Of a stretch of DNA of 53,276 nucleotides, positions 1-7,413 are shown piece by piece. Position numbers and translations under genes: made by a program. The number at the start of each line of letters is the position of its first letter. Position 1 is the first letter of the stretch. The notes below the pieces were generated by a model. That model saw only the letters and a list, made by a program, of their open reading frames with translations. It had not been told where the DNA came from and ran no database searches. The DNA is from Bacteroidaceae bacterium (GTDB lineage Bacteria > Bacteroidota > Bacteroidia > Bacteroidales > Bacteroidaceae): the NCBI GenBank assembly GCA_016286165.1, contig JAEESE010000022.1, positions 1-53,276 on the forward strand, given 5' to 3'.

Positions 1-381
1 TACCGGACGTGCATCTTCGTGAACGGGTGCTTCTGGCATGGGCACCACGCCAATTTACAATTTGACAATTTACAATTTACAATTGAGAGTTCGGAGTGCT
101 GCAAGATTCCGAAGACCAACCGTGAGTTCTGGGTGGCAAAGATACGAAGGAATAAGGAGCGGGACATTGAGGACCTGCGCAAGCTGGCGGCAATGGGATG
201 GCATTGCATCACGGTGTGGGAGTGTGAACTGAAACCCTCGAAGAGGGAGGATACATTGGTGGCCCTCGCCAACACGCTCCACGAAATCTATATCATGGAC
301 CGTCATGCTCCGAAGCCCTACGACATCGATGACTACTACGACTTCAAGTTGCCGATGGCGGCAGAGGATGAAGCTTTTTGA
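1..381 (+). CDS. vsr: Very short patch repair (Vsr) endonuclease, 5'-truncated by window edge
   Basis: Reading frame 1 is open from the first base, so the gene starts upstream of the window; a GTG at 19 is probably internal. The visible part has the Vsr signature GCFWHGHH followed by PKTNREFW and a region typical of the family's end (RNKERD, GW, VWECEL). Vsr proteins nick T:G mismatches arising from deamination of 5-methylcytosine and usually sit beside a cytosine-5 DNA methyltransferase, which would be upstream and is not visible. Oddity: between the catalytic HGHH block and the PKT block lies a run of about 16 extra residues (ANLQF DNLQF TIESSE), encoded by a CAATTTA-type tandem tract at 51-86, where family members I know have only a few residues. 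It keeps the frame. Whether the enzyme still works is unknown. Confidence 0.85.
   Translation, partial: YRTCIFVNGCFWHGHHANLQFDNLQFTIESSECCKIPKTNREFWVAKIRRNKERDIEDLRKLAAMGWHCITVWECELKPSKREDTLVALANTLHEIYIMDRHAPKPYDIDDYYDFKLPMAAEDEAF
51..86 (+). repeat. CAATTTA heptamer tract inside vsr
   Basis: Four to five near-copies of CAATTTA (one as CAATTTGA, the last as CAATTGA) lie in frame within the Vsr coding region. The same type of tract occurs between genes elsewhere in the window, for example 49255-49285. Confidence 0.8.
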
Positions 382-496
382 TGATTTTCTTGTGTACACG
401 AAGGAAGTGGAAGCGCTTGCGGCTGTAGAGTGTAGTCTAAATCGGATGAAAATCTAAAAAAACAGGATATTTCTGCAGGTTTCGGCAATTTTTTAT

Positions 497-504
497 TATC
501 TTTG
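497..504 (+). promoter_or_regulatory. Promoter -7 box of the POT transporter gene
   Basis: TATCTTTG matches the Bacteroidetes -7 consensus TAnnTTTG and lies 68 bp before the start codon. The -33 region is weak (no clear TTTG at 19-21 bp spacing). Confidence 0.5.
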
Positions 505-571
505 TGCCCGAAATATACATTAATCAAATAAACAACAAACTAAAACCTGCGGCACAGTCGCAACCACAACT

Positions 572-2098
572 ATGTTTGAAAACCAACCTAAAGGGCTCTA
601 TGCTTTGGCATTGGCCAACACGGGCGAACGCTTCGGCTACTACACGATGATAGCCGTCTTCGCGCTGTTCCTCGGCGAGAACTTCGGTCTCTCGGAATCC
701 GTCTCAGGTATCATCTACGGCTCGTTCCTCGGCCTCGTCTATTTCCTGCCTCTCGTGGGCGGTATCCTGGCCGACAAGTTCGGTTTCGGCAAGATGGTGA
801 CCATCGGCATCTTGATTATGTTCTTCGGCTACCTATTGCTGTCCGTACCCCTTGGCGGTGGCGGCGTGGCGCTGACCGGCATGTTTGCCGCCCTACTGCT
901 CATCTCGTTCGGTACCGGTCTTTTCAAGGGCAATCTGCAGGTGATGGTGGGCAACTTGTACGATGATCCTCAGTATGCCACTCGCCGTGATGCCGGTTTC
1001 AGCATCTTCTACATGGCCATCAACATCGGCGCTTTGTTTGCTCCTACGGCAGCCGTGTCGATCATGAAATGGGCCGAGGAAAGCTTAGGCTTCAGCCATG
1101 CCGACTCTTACCACTTCGCCTTCGCCGTAGCCTGCGCATCGCTTATCCTGTCGATCGCCATCTACTACGCTTTCCGCAGCACCTTCCGCCACGTCGAGGG
1201 CGACAAGAAGAAGGACGCCGCAGCAGGCGTTGCACAGGCCGAAGAGCTCACGCCCGAAGAGACCCGCCAGCGCATCACGGCCCTCATCCTGGTGTTCGCC
1301 GTCGTCATCTTCTTCTGGATGGCATTCCATCAGAACGGCCTCTCGCTCACCTACTTCGCCAACCAGTTCACGCAGAAAACCGCCGAAGGCGTCCACACCA
1401 TGCCGTTCAACGTATGGAACCTCGTGGCCATCATCTTCATCGTCTATGGCCTGTTCTCGGTGTTCCAGTCGAAGACCACGAAGGGTAAGAGCATTGCCGC
1501 CCTCGTCATCGTTGCCGCCTGCTGTTTCCTCGGCTATCAGTACAGCCAGGCTACGGGCTCCGTGGACATCAGCGCTCCTATCTTCCAGCAGTTCAATCCC
1601 TTCTACGTGGTGGCGCTGACACCTGTGTCCATGGCCATCTTCGGCGCTCTTGCTGCCAAGGGCAAGGAACCTAAGGCGCCGCGTAAGATTGCTTACGGAA
1701 TGATTGTCGCCGCTGTGGCCTTCTGCCTGATGATCTTCGCTTCGCAGGGCCTGTTGACGCCCAACGAGCAGAAAGCAGCCATCGACGCCGGCACCGCTAC
1801 CTATCCCGCTTCGCCCTACTGGCTGATCAGCGTTTATCTCGTCCTCACCTTTGGTGAGCTGTTGCTCTCGCCGATGGGTATCTCCTTCGTATCGAAGGTA
1901 GCACCTCCGAAGTACAAGGGCATGATGATGGGCGGCTGGTTCGTGGCCACAGCTATCGGCAACTTGCTTGTCAGCGTCGGCGGTATCCTTTGGGGCGGTC
2001 TCTCGCTGACCACCGTCTGGCTCGTCTTCGCCGGCCTCTGCCTGCTCAGCGCCCTGTTCATGTTCGCCATGATGAAGCGCCTCGAAAAGGTAGCTTAA
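572..2098 (+). CDS. POT/PTR-family proton-dependent peptide transporter (MFS)
   Basis: This is a 508-residue polytopic membrane protein. Near the N-terminus NTGERFGYY (residues 16-24) matches the POT-family ExxERFxYY motif, except that the first Glu is Asn. The sequence alternates hydrophobic helices and short loops throughout, with the MFS-type loop LADKFGFGK after helix 2 and a wide central loop rich in Lys/Glu (about residues 208-232). POT carriers import di- and tripeptides with protons across the inner membrane, which fits an amino-acid-fermenting Bacteroidales. The ATG follows a promoter box by 68 bp. The stop lies only a few bases from the start region of purN, so the two may be cotranscribed, though they are functionally unrelated. 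The family is confident; the exact substrate is not readable. Confidence 0.9.
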   Translation: MFENQPKGLYALALANTGERFGYYTMIAVFALFLGENFGLSESVSGIIYGSFLGLVYFLPLVGGILADKFGFGKMVTIGILIMFFGYLLLSVPLGGGGVALTGMFAALLLISFGTGLFKGNLQVMVGNLYDDPQYATRRDAGFSIFYMAINIGALFAPTAAVSIMKWAEESLGFSHADSYHFAFAVACASLILSIAIYYAFRSTFRHVEGDKKKDAAAGVAQAEELTPEETRQRITALILVFAVVIFFWMAFHQNGLSLTYFANQFTQKTAEGVHTMPFNVWNLVAIIFIVYGLFSVFQSKTTKGKSIAALVIVAACCFLGYQYSQATGSVDISAPIFQQFNPFYVVALTPVSMAIFGALAAKGKEPKAPRKIAYGMIVAAVAFCLMIFASQGLLTPNEQKAAIDAGTATYPASPYWLISVYLVLTFGELLLSPMGISFVSKVAPPKYKGMMMGGWFVATAIGNLLVSVGGILWGGLSLTTVWLVFAGLCLLSALFMFAMMKRLEKVA

Positions 2099-2148
2099 CT
2101 TTGAACTCTCAACTTTCAACTCTCAACTCTCAACTTTCAACTTTGAAC
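2099..2148. repeat. AACTYTC heptamer tract between the transporter gene and purN
   Basis: Six consecutive heptamers of the form AACTCTC/AACTTTC/AACTTTG fill the whole junction between the transporter stop codon and the conserved start of PurN. It is part of the degenerate tandem-tract family seen at many gene borders here. Confidence 0.85.
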
Positions 2149-2718
2149 ATCGCCATCTTTGTGTCGGGCAGCGGCACCAATTGTGAGAATATCATTCGCT
2201 ACTTTAGCGGATCAGAAAGCATCAGCACGACACTCGTCGTGAGCAATCGTGCTGATGCCTTTGCCCTTGAACGCGCTAAGCGCTTGGGTGTTCCTTCGTG
2301 CGTAGTACCGAAGGCTGACCTCAACAACCCCGATGTAATCCTCCCGCTTCTTCGCGCCAACGATATCGGCTTCATCGTGCTGGCAGGTTTCCTGCCGCTC
2401 ATCCCCGACTTCCTCATCGAAGCCTATCCGCACCGCATCGTCAATATCCACCCTGCCCTACTGCCGAAGCACGGCGGCAAAGGCATGTGGGGACATCATG
2501 TCCACGAAGCGGTGAAGGCGGCCGGCGACACCGAGACGGGCATCACCGTCCATTACGTCAGCCCGGTGTGCGATGGCGGCGAGATCATCGCGCAATTCTC
2601 GACTCCCGTTTCTCCTGACGACACGCCTGAAACCATCGCCGACAAAGTCCATGTCCTCGAGATGGCTCACTTCCCCGAAGTGCTTGAGCAGGTCTTCGAG
2701 CAGTTAGACGAGCAATAA
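2143..2718 (+). CDS. purN: Phosphoribosylglycinamide formyltransferase 1
   Basis: PurN transfers a formyl group from 10-formyl-THF to GAR, the third step of de novo purine synthesis. The protein opens with the expected NIAIFVSGSGTN strand and glycine loop and contains HPALLP and the CDGGEII segment that hold the family's catalytic His and Asp; the length of about 190 residues is normal. There is no ATG at the expected position. The first conserved codon is preceded by TTG at 2143, inside a heptamer tract, and another in-frame TTG lies at 2101. Reading on from 2101 would add LNSQLSTLNSQLST, which is simply the translated repeat. I chose 2143. The frame is also open further upstream inside the transporter gene. 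It converges on the minus-strand MGMT-like gene 8 bp away. Confidence 0.9.
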   Translation: MNIAIFVSGSGTNCENIIRYFSGSESISTTLVVSNRADAFALERAKRLGVPSCVVPKADLNNPDVILPLLRANDIGFIVLAGFLPLIPDFLIEAYPHRIVNIHPALLPKHGGKGMWGHHVHEAVKAAGDTETGITVHYVSPVCDGGEIIAQFSTPVSPDDTPETIADKVHVLEMAHFPEVLEQVFEQLDEQ

Positions 2719-2726
2719 AAGGTATT

Positions 2727-3032
2727 TTACGGTTCCCACGCGAATCGACTCATATCTACGCAGCCATTCTCTTTGATGCGCACTCCTTCGCTCATCAAGA
2801 GAATGGCTTGTTCGTGCCAGCCCGGCACAGTGCGCCCGACGCTGTTGACCACGCGATGACAGGGAAGGTTCAACGCCAACGGCGCCTCCTTCATCGCACG
2901 TCCCACGGCTCGCGAGTGATTAGGCCAACCAGCGAGTTCGGCCACACGACCATACGACAGCACCCGTCCGGCAGGAATCTGGCGAACGATGTCATAGACT
3001 TCGGCGATGAAAGCGTCGTGGTCGAAGGACAT
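2727..3032 (-). CDS. MGMT/ATL-family DNA alkyl-lesion protein
   Basis: This protein of about 101 residues is made only of the DNA-binding domain of O6-alkylguanine-DNA alkyltransferases. It shows the winged-helix signature GRVLSYGRVAELAG, the arginine-finger region SRAVGRAM and the active-site motif PCHRV. The C-terminal half (PGWHEQAILLMSEGV ending in RFAWEP) resembles the alkyltransferase-like (ATL/YbaZ) clade, in which the Cys is normally replaced by Trp or Ala; here the Cys is kept. It could therefore be a minimal active methyltransferase or a lesion sensor feeding nucleotide-excision repair. I chose the ATG at 3032 because the 22 codons upstream in the longer frame are only the translation of a CATTTTTCA/CTCTAATCTTTCAT tandem tract. 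The -7-like box at 3096-3103 would also give a leader consistent with this start. Confidence 0.85.
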   Translation of the reverse strand: MSFDHDAFIAEVYDIVRQIPAGRVLSYGRVAELAGWPNHSRAVGRAMKEAPLALNLPCHRVVNSVGRTVPGWHEQAILLMSEGVRIKENGCVDMSRFAWEP

Positions 3033-3083
3033 GAGAGATGAAAGATTAGAGATGAAAAATGAAAGACTAGAGGTGAAAAATGT
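3031..3083. repeat. GAGATGAAAGATTA-type tandem tract before the MGMT-like gene
   Basis: Degenerate repeats of GAGATGAAA/GATTAGA/GATGAAAAATGAAAGA lie immediately upstream of the ATG of the minus-strand gene. They belong to the gene-border tract family. Confidence 0.75.
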
Positions 3084-3095
3084 TTGTTTCCGCTG

Positions 3096-3103
3096 CAAAT
3101 ATA
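3096..3103 (-). promoter_or_regulatory. -7 box of the MGMT-like gene
   Basis: Read on the minus strand this is TATATTTG, a TAnnTTTG match 64 bp before the chosen ATG. No TTTG is seen at 19-21 bp spacing. Confidence 0.4.
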
Positions 3104-3236
3104 TACATAATCTTTCAAAGCATAAAAGAAAACCTTACTTTTATCGCATCCACCCATAGCCGAAGCTTACTGTACATTGTCTTCGATGTCAGTTTTCTGA
3201 TTATCAAAACTAATCACAAAAATATGATGTGAGCCA

Positions 3237-5072
3237 CTATTGTTTGACGAGGATCGCTTTGGCTGTATAAGCTGTTGACACCTTCTTCATGAAATCAGCA
3301 AAGGCGGGATAAATCTGGGGCGGATAGGTTCCTGCATGAATCAACAGTCGATTGATGACAAGAAATTGACCTCCGTCCTGTCTTATCTGCTGGACGAACT
3401 CTCCAAAAGGCTGTTGAAGCGAAACGCCAGCAGGAACGGATTCTATCGCATAACCTTCTGGCAAGTGGAACGTTATGGTATCAGCATCCTCATATCCCAC
3501 CTCAATATATACTGGTTCTTTACGCGCGTCAGCCGGTGACACGTTGGGTGTATGATGGAGCGGACACATAGGCACAATAAGACGTTTTCCTGTGACGGAC
3601 GCATAACCTTGGCTGAGCGCCTTGGCATCAATGAGAAAAGTGCTTCCAGAAGTAGTCATATTCAATTGAGTAAACGAAACCTTCGGAAACCTAAAGAGTT
3701 GACTTGCAGCTCTTTTTTGTTCCTCAGCGCTCAGTTCCAACAAGGGCCAAAGACTTTCAAATTGTCTCTGCCTTGATTCCTGACGCAGTTGTACATTAGC
3801 CGAACCATCATCGTGAACCTCTATATCCAATGATGACAGTTGCGTATTGAGGCTGTCGGGATAAACGGGCAATCGGCAGAGCCGTCCACCGTCTGGAGTA
3901 ATTAGCACAGCATCGTGACCTATGATGCCCCCGTGAACATAGCCCAACGGCAATTGGGGATTGGTACATTCTATCCAAAGCGTATCGCCTGGCAACGGCA
4001 CTTGCAATATAACGTGATTAAGCATTCCTATACTAGGAAAATCAGGCAACTGATGCGGATAATCTGTTCCGATTTCCGTGTAGTAAGAATTGATGCCAAC
4101 CTCCTTCAACAATGCATGCATATACATAGACAGTCCCTTACAGTCGCCATATCCCGTACGCGCCACCTCGGTTGCTAGCGCCGGTTGATGTCCACCGATG
4201 CCCAATTGAATACTGACATAACGTGTAGTCTGAGCTAAGTACTGATAACATCGCTCGACACGCTCGCGGTCTGAAGTACAGCCTTCAACAAGTTTATGCA
4301 CATGACGAACAATATTCTCAGGCAATTTGTCGCGGTCCTTGAGAAGTCCATAGACCCAACTTCCGTACGATTGCCAAGACTGCAAGCTACCTTCTGTTCC
4401 AAAAAAGCTGAACTGCAATGGCATAAAACGTGCAAAGGGTACTCTTTCCTGAACAGGAAGCCCGAATTCCACCCTCTCTATGGCGGGCAAGTCCTTAAGA
4501 CACAACTCTACTATTTCAGACTTCCCATCAGTTGAAGTCTGAAGTAAAGACTCATCAATGTTTTGTAACGCTTTTAAATATTTGAATGACGAAGGCAAAG
4601 TTAGACGGTATCGCGCCTGACGGACATCTATATCATAAGCCGTTTGCGGGATGAAGCCCGGGAACTCTAAAAGGTCATTATTGTACTGTATCGTCCAGTC
4701 ATAAGAAACGGTGACGGGATAAATCGGCGGCACGTAGGAAAGACTTTGGATGTAGGCATCAACAGCTAAATGCGAGGAAAATTCGCTACGTTCCAGGTCG
4801 CTTTTCTTGAACTTACGCAATATGCGTCCTGAAGCATCTGAGGCAGTACCAGAGAACTCCTTGAGCTGATCAGTCTTGCCCAACGAGCACATGAAACCGG
4901 CTTCATCTGCGCCTTTTTCTGAGTGAATGGTAATCACTAAGCGTCTATGGCAGACCGCTTGTGTCGGGCCATAACAGACGACGTCGACGTCCATATCATC
5001 TATGGTAGCCCGTTGAGCCAGCGTGCTTGAAAGGGGCAGTAAAAGGAGTAAGATTACAAGATTTACTCTCAT
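3237..5072 (-). CDS. Exported DUF3857 / transglutaminase-like protein
   Basis: This 611-residue protein has a signal peptide (hydrophobic run LVILLLLLPL, cleavage after TLAQ). A DUF3857-like beta region at about 20-230 is followed by a transglutaminase-like core. GYGDCKG supplies the putative catalytic Cys and NHVILQV the His; the third residue would be in WIECTNP, where an acidic or Asn residue is present. A beta-rich C-terminal region follows. The family is common in Bacteroidetes periplasm or surface; its substrate is not known. Its ATG overlaps the stop of the upstream paralogue by 4 bp (ATGA), so translation is probably coupled. It sits downstream of a Cys-less relative, suggesting an active/inactive pair. 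Confidence 0.85.
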   Translation of the reverse strand: MRVNLVILLLLLPLSSTLAQRATIDDMDVDVVCYGPTQAVCHRRLVITIHSEKGADEAGFMCSLGKTDQLKEFSGTASDASGRILRKFKKSDLERSEFSSHLAVDAYIQSLSYVPPIYPVTVSYDWTIQYNNDLLEFPGFIPQTAYDIDVRQARYRLTLPSSFKYLKALQNIDESLLQTSTDGKSEIVELCLKDLPAIERVEFGLPVQERVPFARFMPLQFSFFGTEGSLQSWQSYGSWVYGLLKDRDKLPENIVRHVHKLVEGCTSDRERVERCYQYLAQTTRYVSIQLGIGGHQPALATEVARTGYGDCKGLSMYMHALLKEVGINSYYTEIGTDYPHQLPDFPSIGMLNHVILQVPLPGDTLWIECTNPQLPLGYVHGGIIGHDAVLITPDGGRLCRLPVYPDSLNTQLSSLDIEVHDDGSANVQLRQESRQRQFESLWPLLELSAEEQKRAASQLFRFPKVSFTQLNMTTSGSTFLIDAKALSQGYASVTGKRLIVPMCPLHHTPNVSPADARKEPVYIEVGYEDADTITFHLPEGYAIESVPAGVSLQQPFGEFVQQIRQDGGQFLVINRLLIHAGTYPPQIYPAFADFMKKVSTAYTAKAILVKQ

Positions 5073-7069
5073 GACTCTTTTTTGAGGATTAACATTTCGC
5101 CTAAATGCTGTACGACATAATCGAAGAAATCTTTGAGTCCGGCATACTCTTCAGGAGAAAAATAAATTTGGTTGAGGGTAAATGTGAACTGTAAATTAAA
5201 CACGTCATCCTGCATACCAGAAAGGACACGGCACATACCTCCATCATTCTCAAGCCGGACTATAAAATCATTAGGCTTTTCCTCAACGACATATCCTTCA
5301 GGCAAAGTCAGACGAACATTGATATTCTCAGTTTGTGCAAAAGGTAGTTCTACTGGCAATTTTCGTTCAGTATCAGTAAACGGGGATTCTTTCACGGGTA
5401 TAAAAATAAGGGGATTCAGATAGATATGTCCATTCGCAGCATCAACCTGTTTTTTAAAAATAGTCGTTTCTATCACTTTTGGCAAGAAATCATGATGTCC
5501 TTCAAGTTGGTAACTAAGTATTTGGACGTCGTTCTCATCTGCAATACTATTTACAAAGGTTACACTATCTTTTGAAGCCTTGAAATCCTCACGGAACGAC
5601 AAAGCAGAATTTTGGATATGACTGGTGGAAACTTTGCCAGAAATGACGCCGTCGGATGTCACCTGAGCATCAATAATAGTGGTAGTCCGTCCTTTGTTAA
5701 TACGCTGCAAATTCAGCCACTTTTCCTCTGCGGTTCCTCCTATGCAATACGCCGATTCTACCAACAAGCGAGAAGGCAGAACGTTAAGATATCCATTGAC
5801 GGCAGAAGGATCTATATACGCCACTTCCTTGTCACCCAGGGGTGCAGCTACTATGAACGTATTGAAGGCCTGCAATGTTGGATGAGTCAAAGGTATACGT
5901 CCTGTATCACGCCGTCGCAGTAACACAGGAAAAGCTTCAATGCCTTCGTCTTTCAACATCTGAATGAGCAGGAAATTCATGTCTGCATTATTCCCTATCC
6001 CATCCTTCAATGCTTGGTTGGAAGCAAAGAGACTATATTTCCCGTTCCATCTCACACGACTTTGCAGAAGCCGTATCGTAGCAAGGATTTTCTCCTGCGG
6101 GTCAGACAGTTGATCGATTCCAGCAGCTGTCATCTCTTCTTTCAAGGGGTTCTTGCGTTTCAGTCGTCCCCCGAAATCTCTTTCCTCCAAAAATGACTTT
6201 ACCACATCATCCCATGACAATGTGAATATCTTTTCGAAAGAATTGGGAACATGTACTTGACTGAGCTCGGTGGTAACTTTGGTAATATAATCACCAACGC
6301 ACCAAATAAAACCATCTGAATGAATGGCTGGAAGTCGTTTACCTATAAAGGTATACTCCGTAGCAACACACTGCAAGAGTTGACCATGAATACTGAATTT
6401 GTAATCACGATCCCTTCGTTGATTCTCCAAATGCTCCCAACCTGTTTGCTCAACATTAAAACTGAACCATTCAGGTATAGTGAGCTGGTATGAAGTGTAA
6501 TATGTTGGAATGGTTGTCTGAACATACCATTCATTAATATCATAATAATACTCACTCTGCAACTTATATTCGTACTCTATGACTGTTCCTTCTTTAACTT
6601 GCGGTATAGTAAATTTTTTGAGCATGTGGTCATTATCTAACCGCTCATCAAAAACTTGACTATTATTCATCTTTGTCTTCACCACTTCACCGCTTTCCAT
6701 ATTATAGGATATCGCTTTCAGACCAAAGATTTCTTCCTGTAACTTTCCATTCTCGACATGATTAACATAAGGTATAGTTACATTAGCTAAATCTGTTCCC
6801 TCTGATTTCAAAATCTTAATACGTTTTTTCACATCATATATAATGACAAATTTGTCATCTACGATGTCGTAATATACGTCTTGCTCATTATAAAGTATTA
6901 CAGCCTTAGCTTCCAGGTCAAGATCATACGAAGTCATCGTCAGCTCTTCCTGGGTAGGGTTCCCCATTTTAAGGTTAACAGCAGGAACATTGGCTAAGGA
7001 AAAAAGGGGGAATAATGCATATATAAGCCCAATCGACATTCGAGAGATGTTCATTGCAAATGTTTTCAT
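5069..7069 (-). CDS. Exported DUF3857 protein with degenerate transglutaminase core
   Basis: This is a protein of about 666 residues from the ATG at 7069 (MKTFAMNISRM, then a hydrophobic segment ending SLANV). A longer frame to 7144 runs into the promoter and is unlikely. It has the same architecture as its downstream neighbour: DUF3857-like N-terminal half and a transglutaminase fold with LLIQMLKDEGIEAFPVLL. The usual Cys position reads NNADMN, the His position reads FNTFIV, and only the Asp in YIDPSA remains. It is therefore probably not a peptidase or transglutaminase; many Bacteroidetes members of the family, as I recall them, also lack the Cys. It overlaps the next gene by 4 bp, so both likely act together in the cell envelope. 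Confidence 0.85.
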   Translation of the reverse strand: MKTFAMNISRMSIGLIYALFPLFSLANVPAVNLKMGNPTQEELTMTSYDLDLEAKAVILYNEQDVYYDIVDDKFVIIYDVKKRIKILKSEGTDLANVTIPYVNHVENGKLQEEIFGLKAISYNMESGEVVKTKMNNSQVFDERLDNDHMLKKFTIPQVKEGTVIEYEYKLQSEYYYDINEWYVQTTIPTYYTSYQLTIPEWFSFNVEQTGWEHLENQRRDRDYKFSIHGQLLQCVATEYTFIGKRLPAIHSDGFIWCVGDYITKVTTELSQVHVPNSFEKIFTLSWDDVVKSFLEERDFGGRLKRKNPLKEEMTAAGIDQLSDPQEKILATIRLLQSRVRWNGKYSLFASNQALKDGIGNNADMNFLLIQMLKDEGIEAFPVLLRRRDTGRIPLTHPTLQAFNTFIVAAPLGDKEVAYIDPSAVNGYLNVLPSRLLVESAYCIGGTAEEKWLNLQRINKGRTTTIIDAQVTSDGVISGKVSTSHIQNSALSFREDFKASKDSVTFVNSIADENDVQILSYQLEGHHDFLPKVIETTIFKKQVDAANGHIYLNPLIFIPVKESPFTDTERKLPVELPFAQTENINVRLTLPEGYVVEEKPNDFIVRLENDGGMCRVLSGMQDDVFNLQFTFTLNQIYFSPEEYAGLKDFFDYVVQHLGEMLILKKES

Positions 7070-7141
7070 TTGATATTTTGTTTTTAGGTATTTAAGTATT
7101 ATTGATTTGTTATTACGCTGGCAAAATGTAAAATCACAACG

Positions 7142-7173
7142 CAAAGATAAAAAGGTTTCACAGATGAACCAAA
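7142..7173 (-). promoter_or_regulatory. Promoter of the DUF3857 gene pair
   Basis: On the minus strand TTTG (7173-7170) is followed after 20 bp by TATCTTTG (7149-7142), a good Bacteroidetes -33/-7 pair. The start codon at 7069 is about 70 bp downstream. Confidence 0.65.
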
Positions 7174-7327
7174 TAAATCAATTATGGTTCCATTGAATTT
7201 AGAATAAATTAACATGTTTTCGCTGCCACATATATCCATTCAGTCTGTTCCTTTGCGACATGACATGAACTAGGTAAAGTAGGCTATGCTCTTCGAGTGT
7301 CTGGTGAGCAGCAATCGTTTGAAACAA

Positions 7328-7361
7328 CACACCTTCCCTGCCATGAAAGCAGAGAAGGTGC
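7328..7361 (-). terminator. Hairpin after the acyl-CoA dehydrogenase gene
   Basis: CACCTTC-CCTGC pairs with GCAGA-GAAGGTG around a short loop, about 53 bp beyond the acd stop. On the minus strand only a weak T-rich stretch (TTGTTTC) follows. The rest of the 7070-7413 spacer holds the DUF3857 promoter and nothing else I recognise. Confidence 0.5.
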
Positions 7362-7413
7362 GTATAACTTTCTTACGCCCCTAGGGCGAAGTGAGGATAA
7401 CTGAGTCCGGTGT

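Noticed and set aside
1085..2119. 344-residue minus-strand open frame opposite the POT transporter
   Set aside because: Antisense shadow of a codon-biased gene; composition of charged Glu/Asp/Gly, no recognisable family, no promoter.
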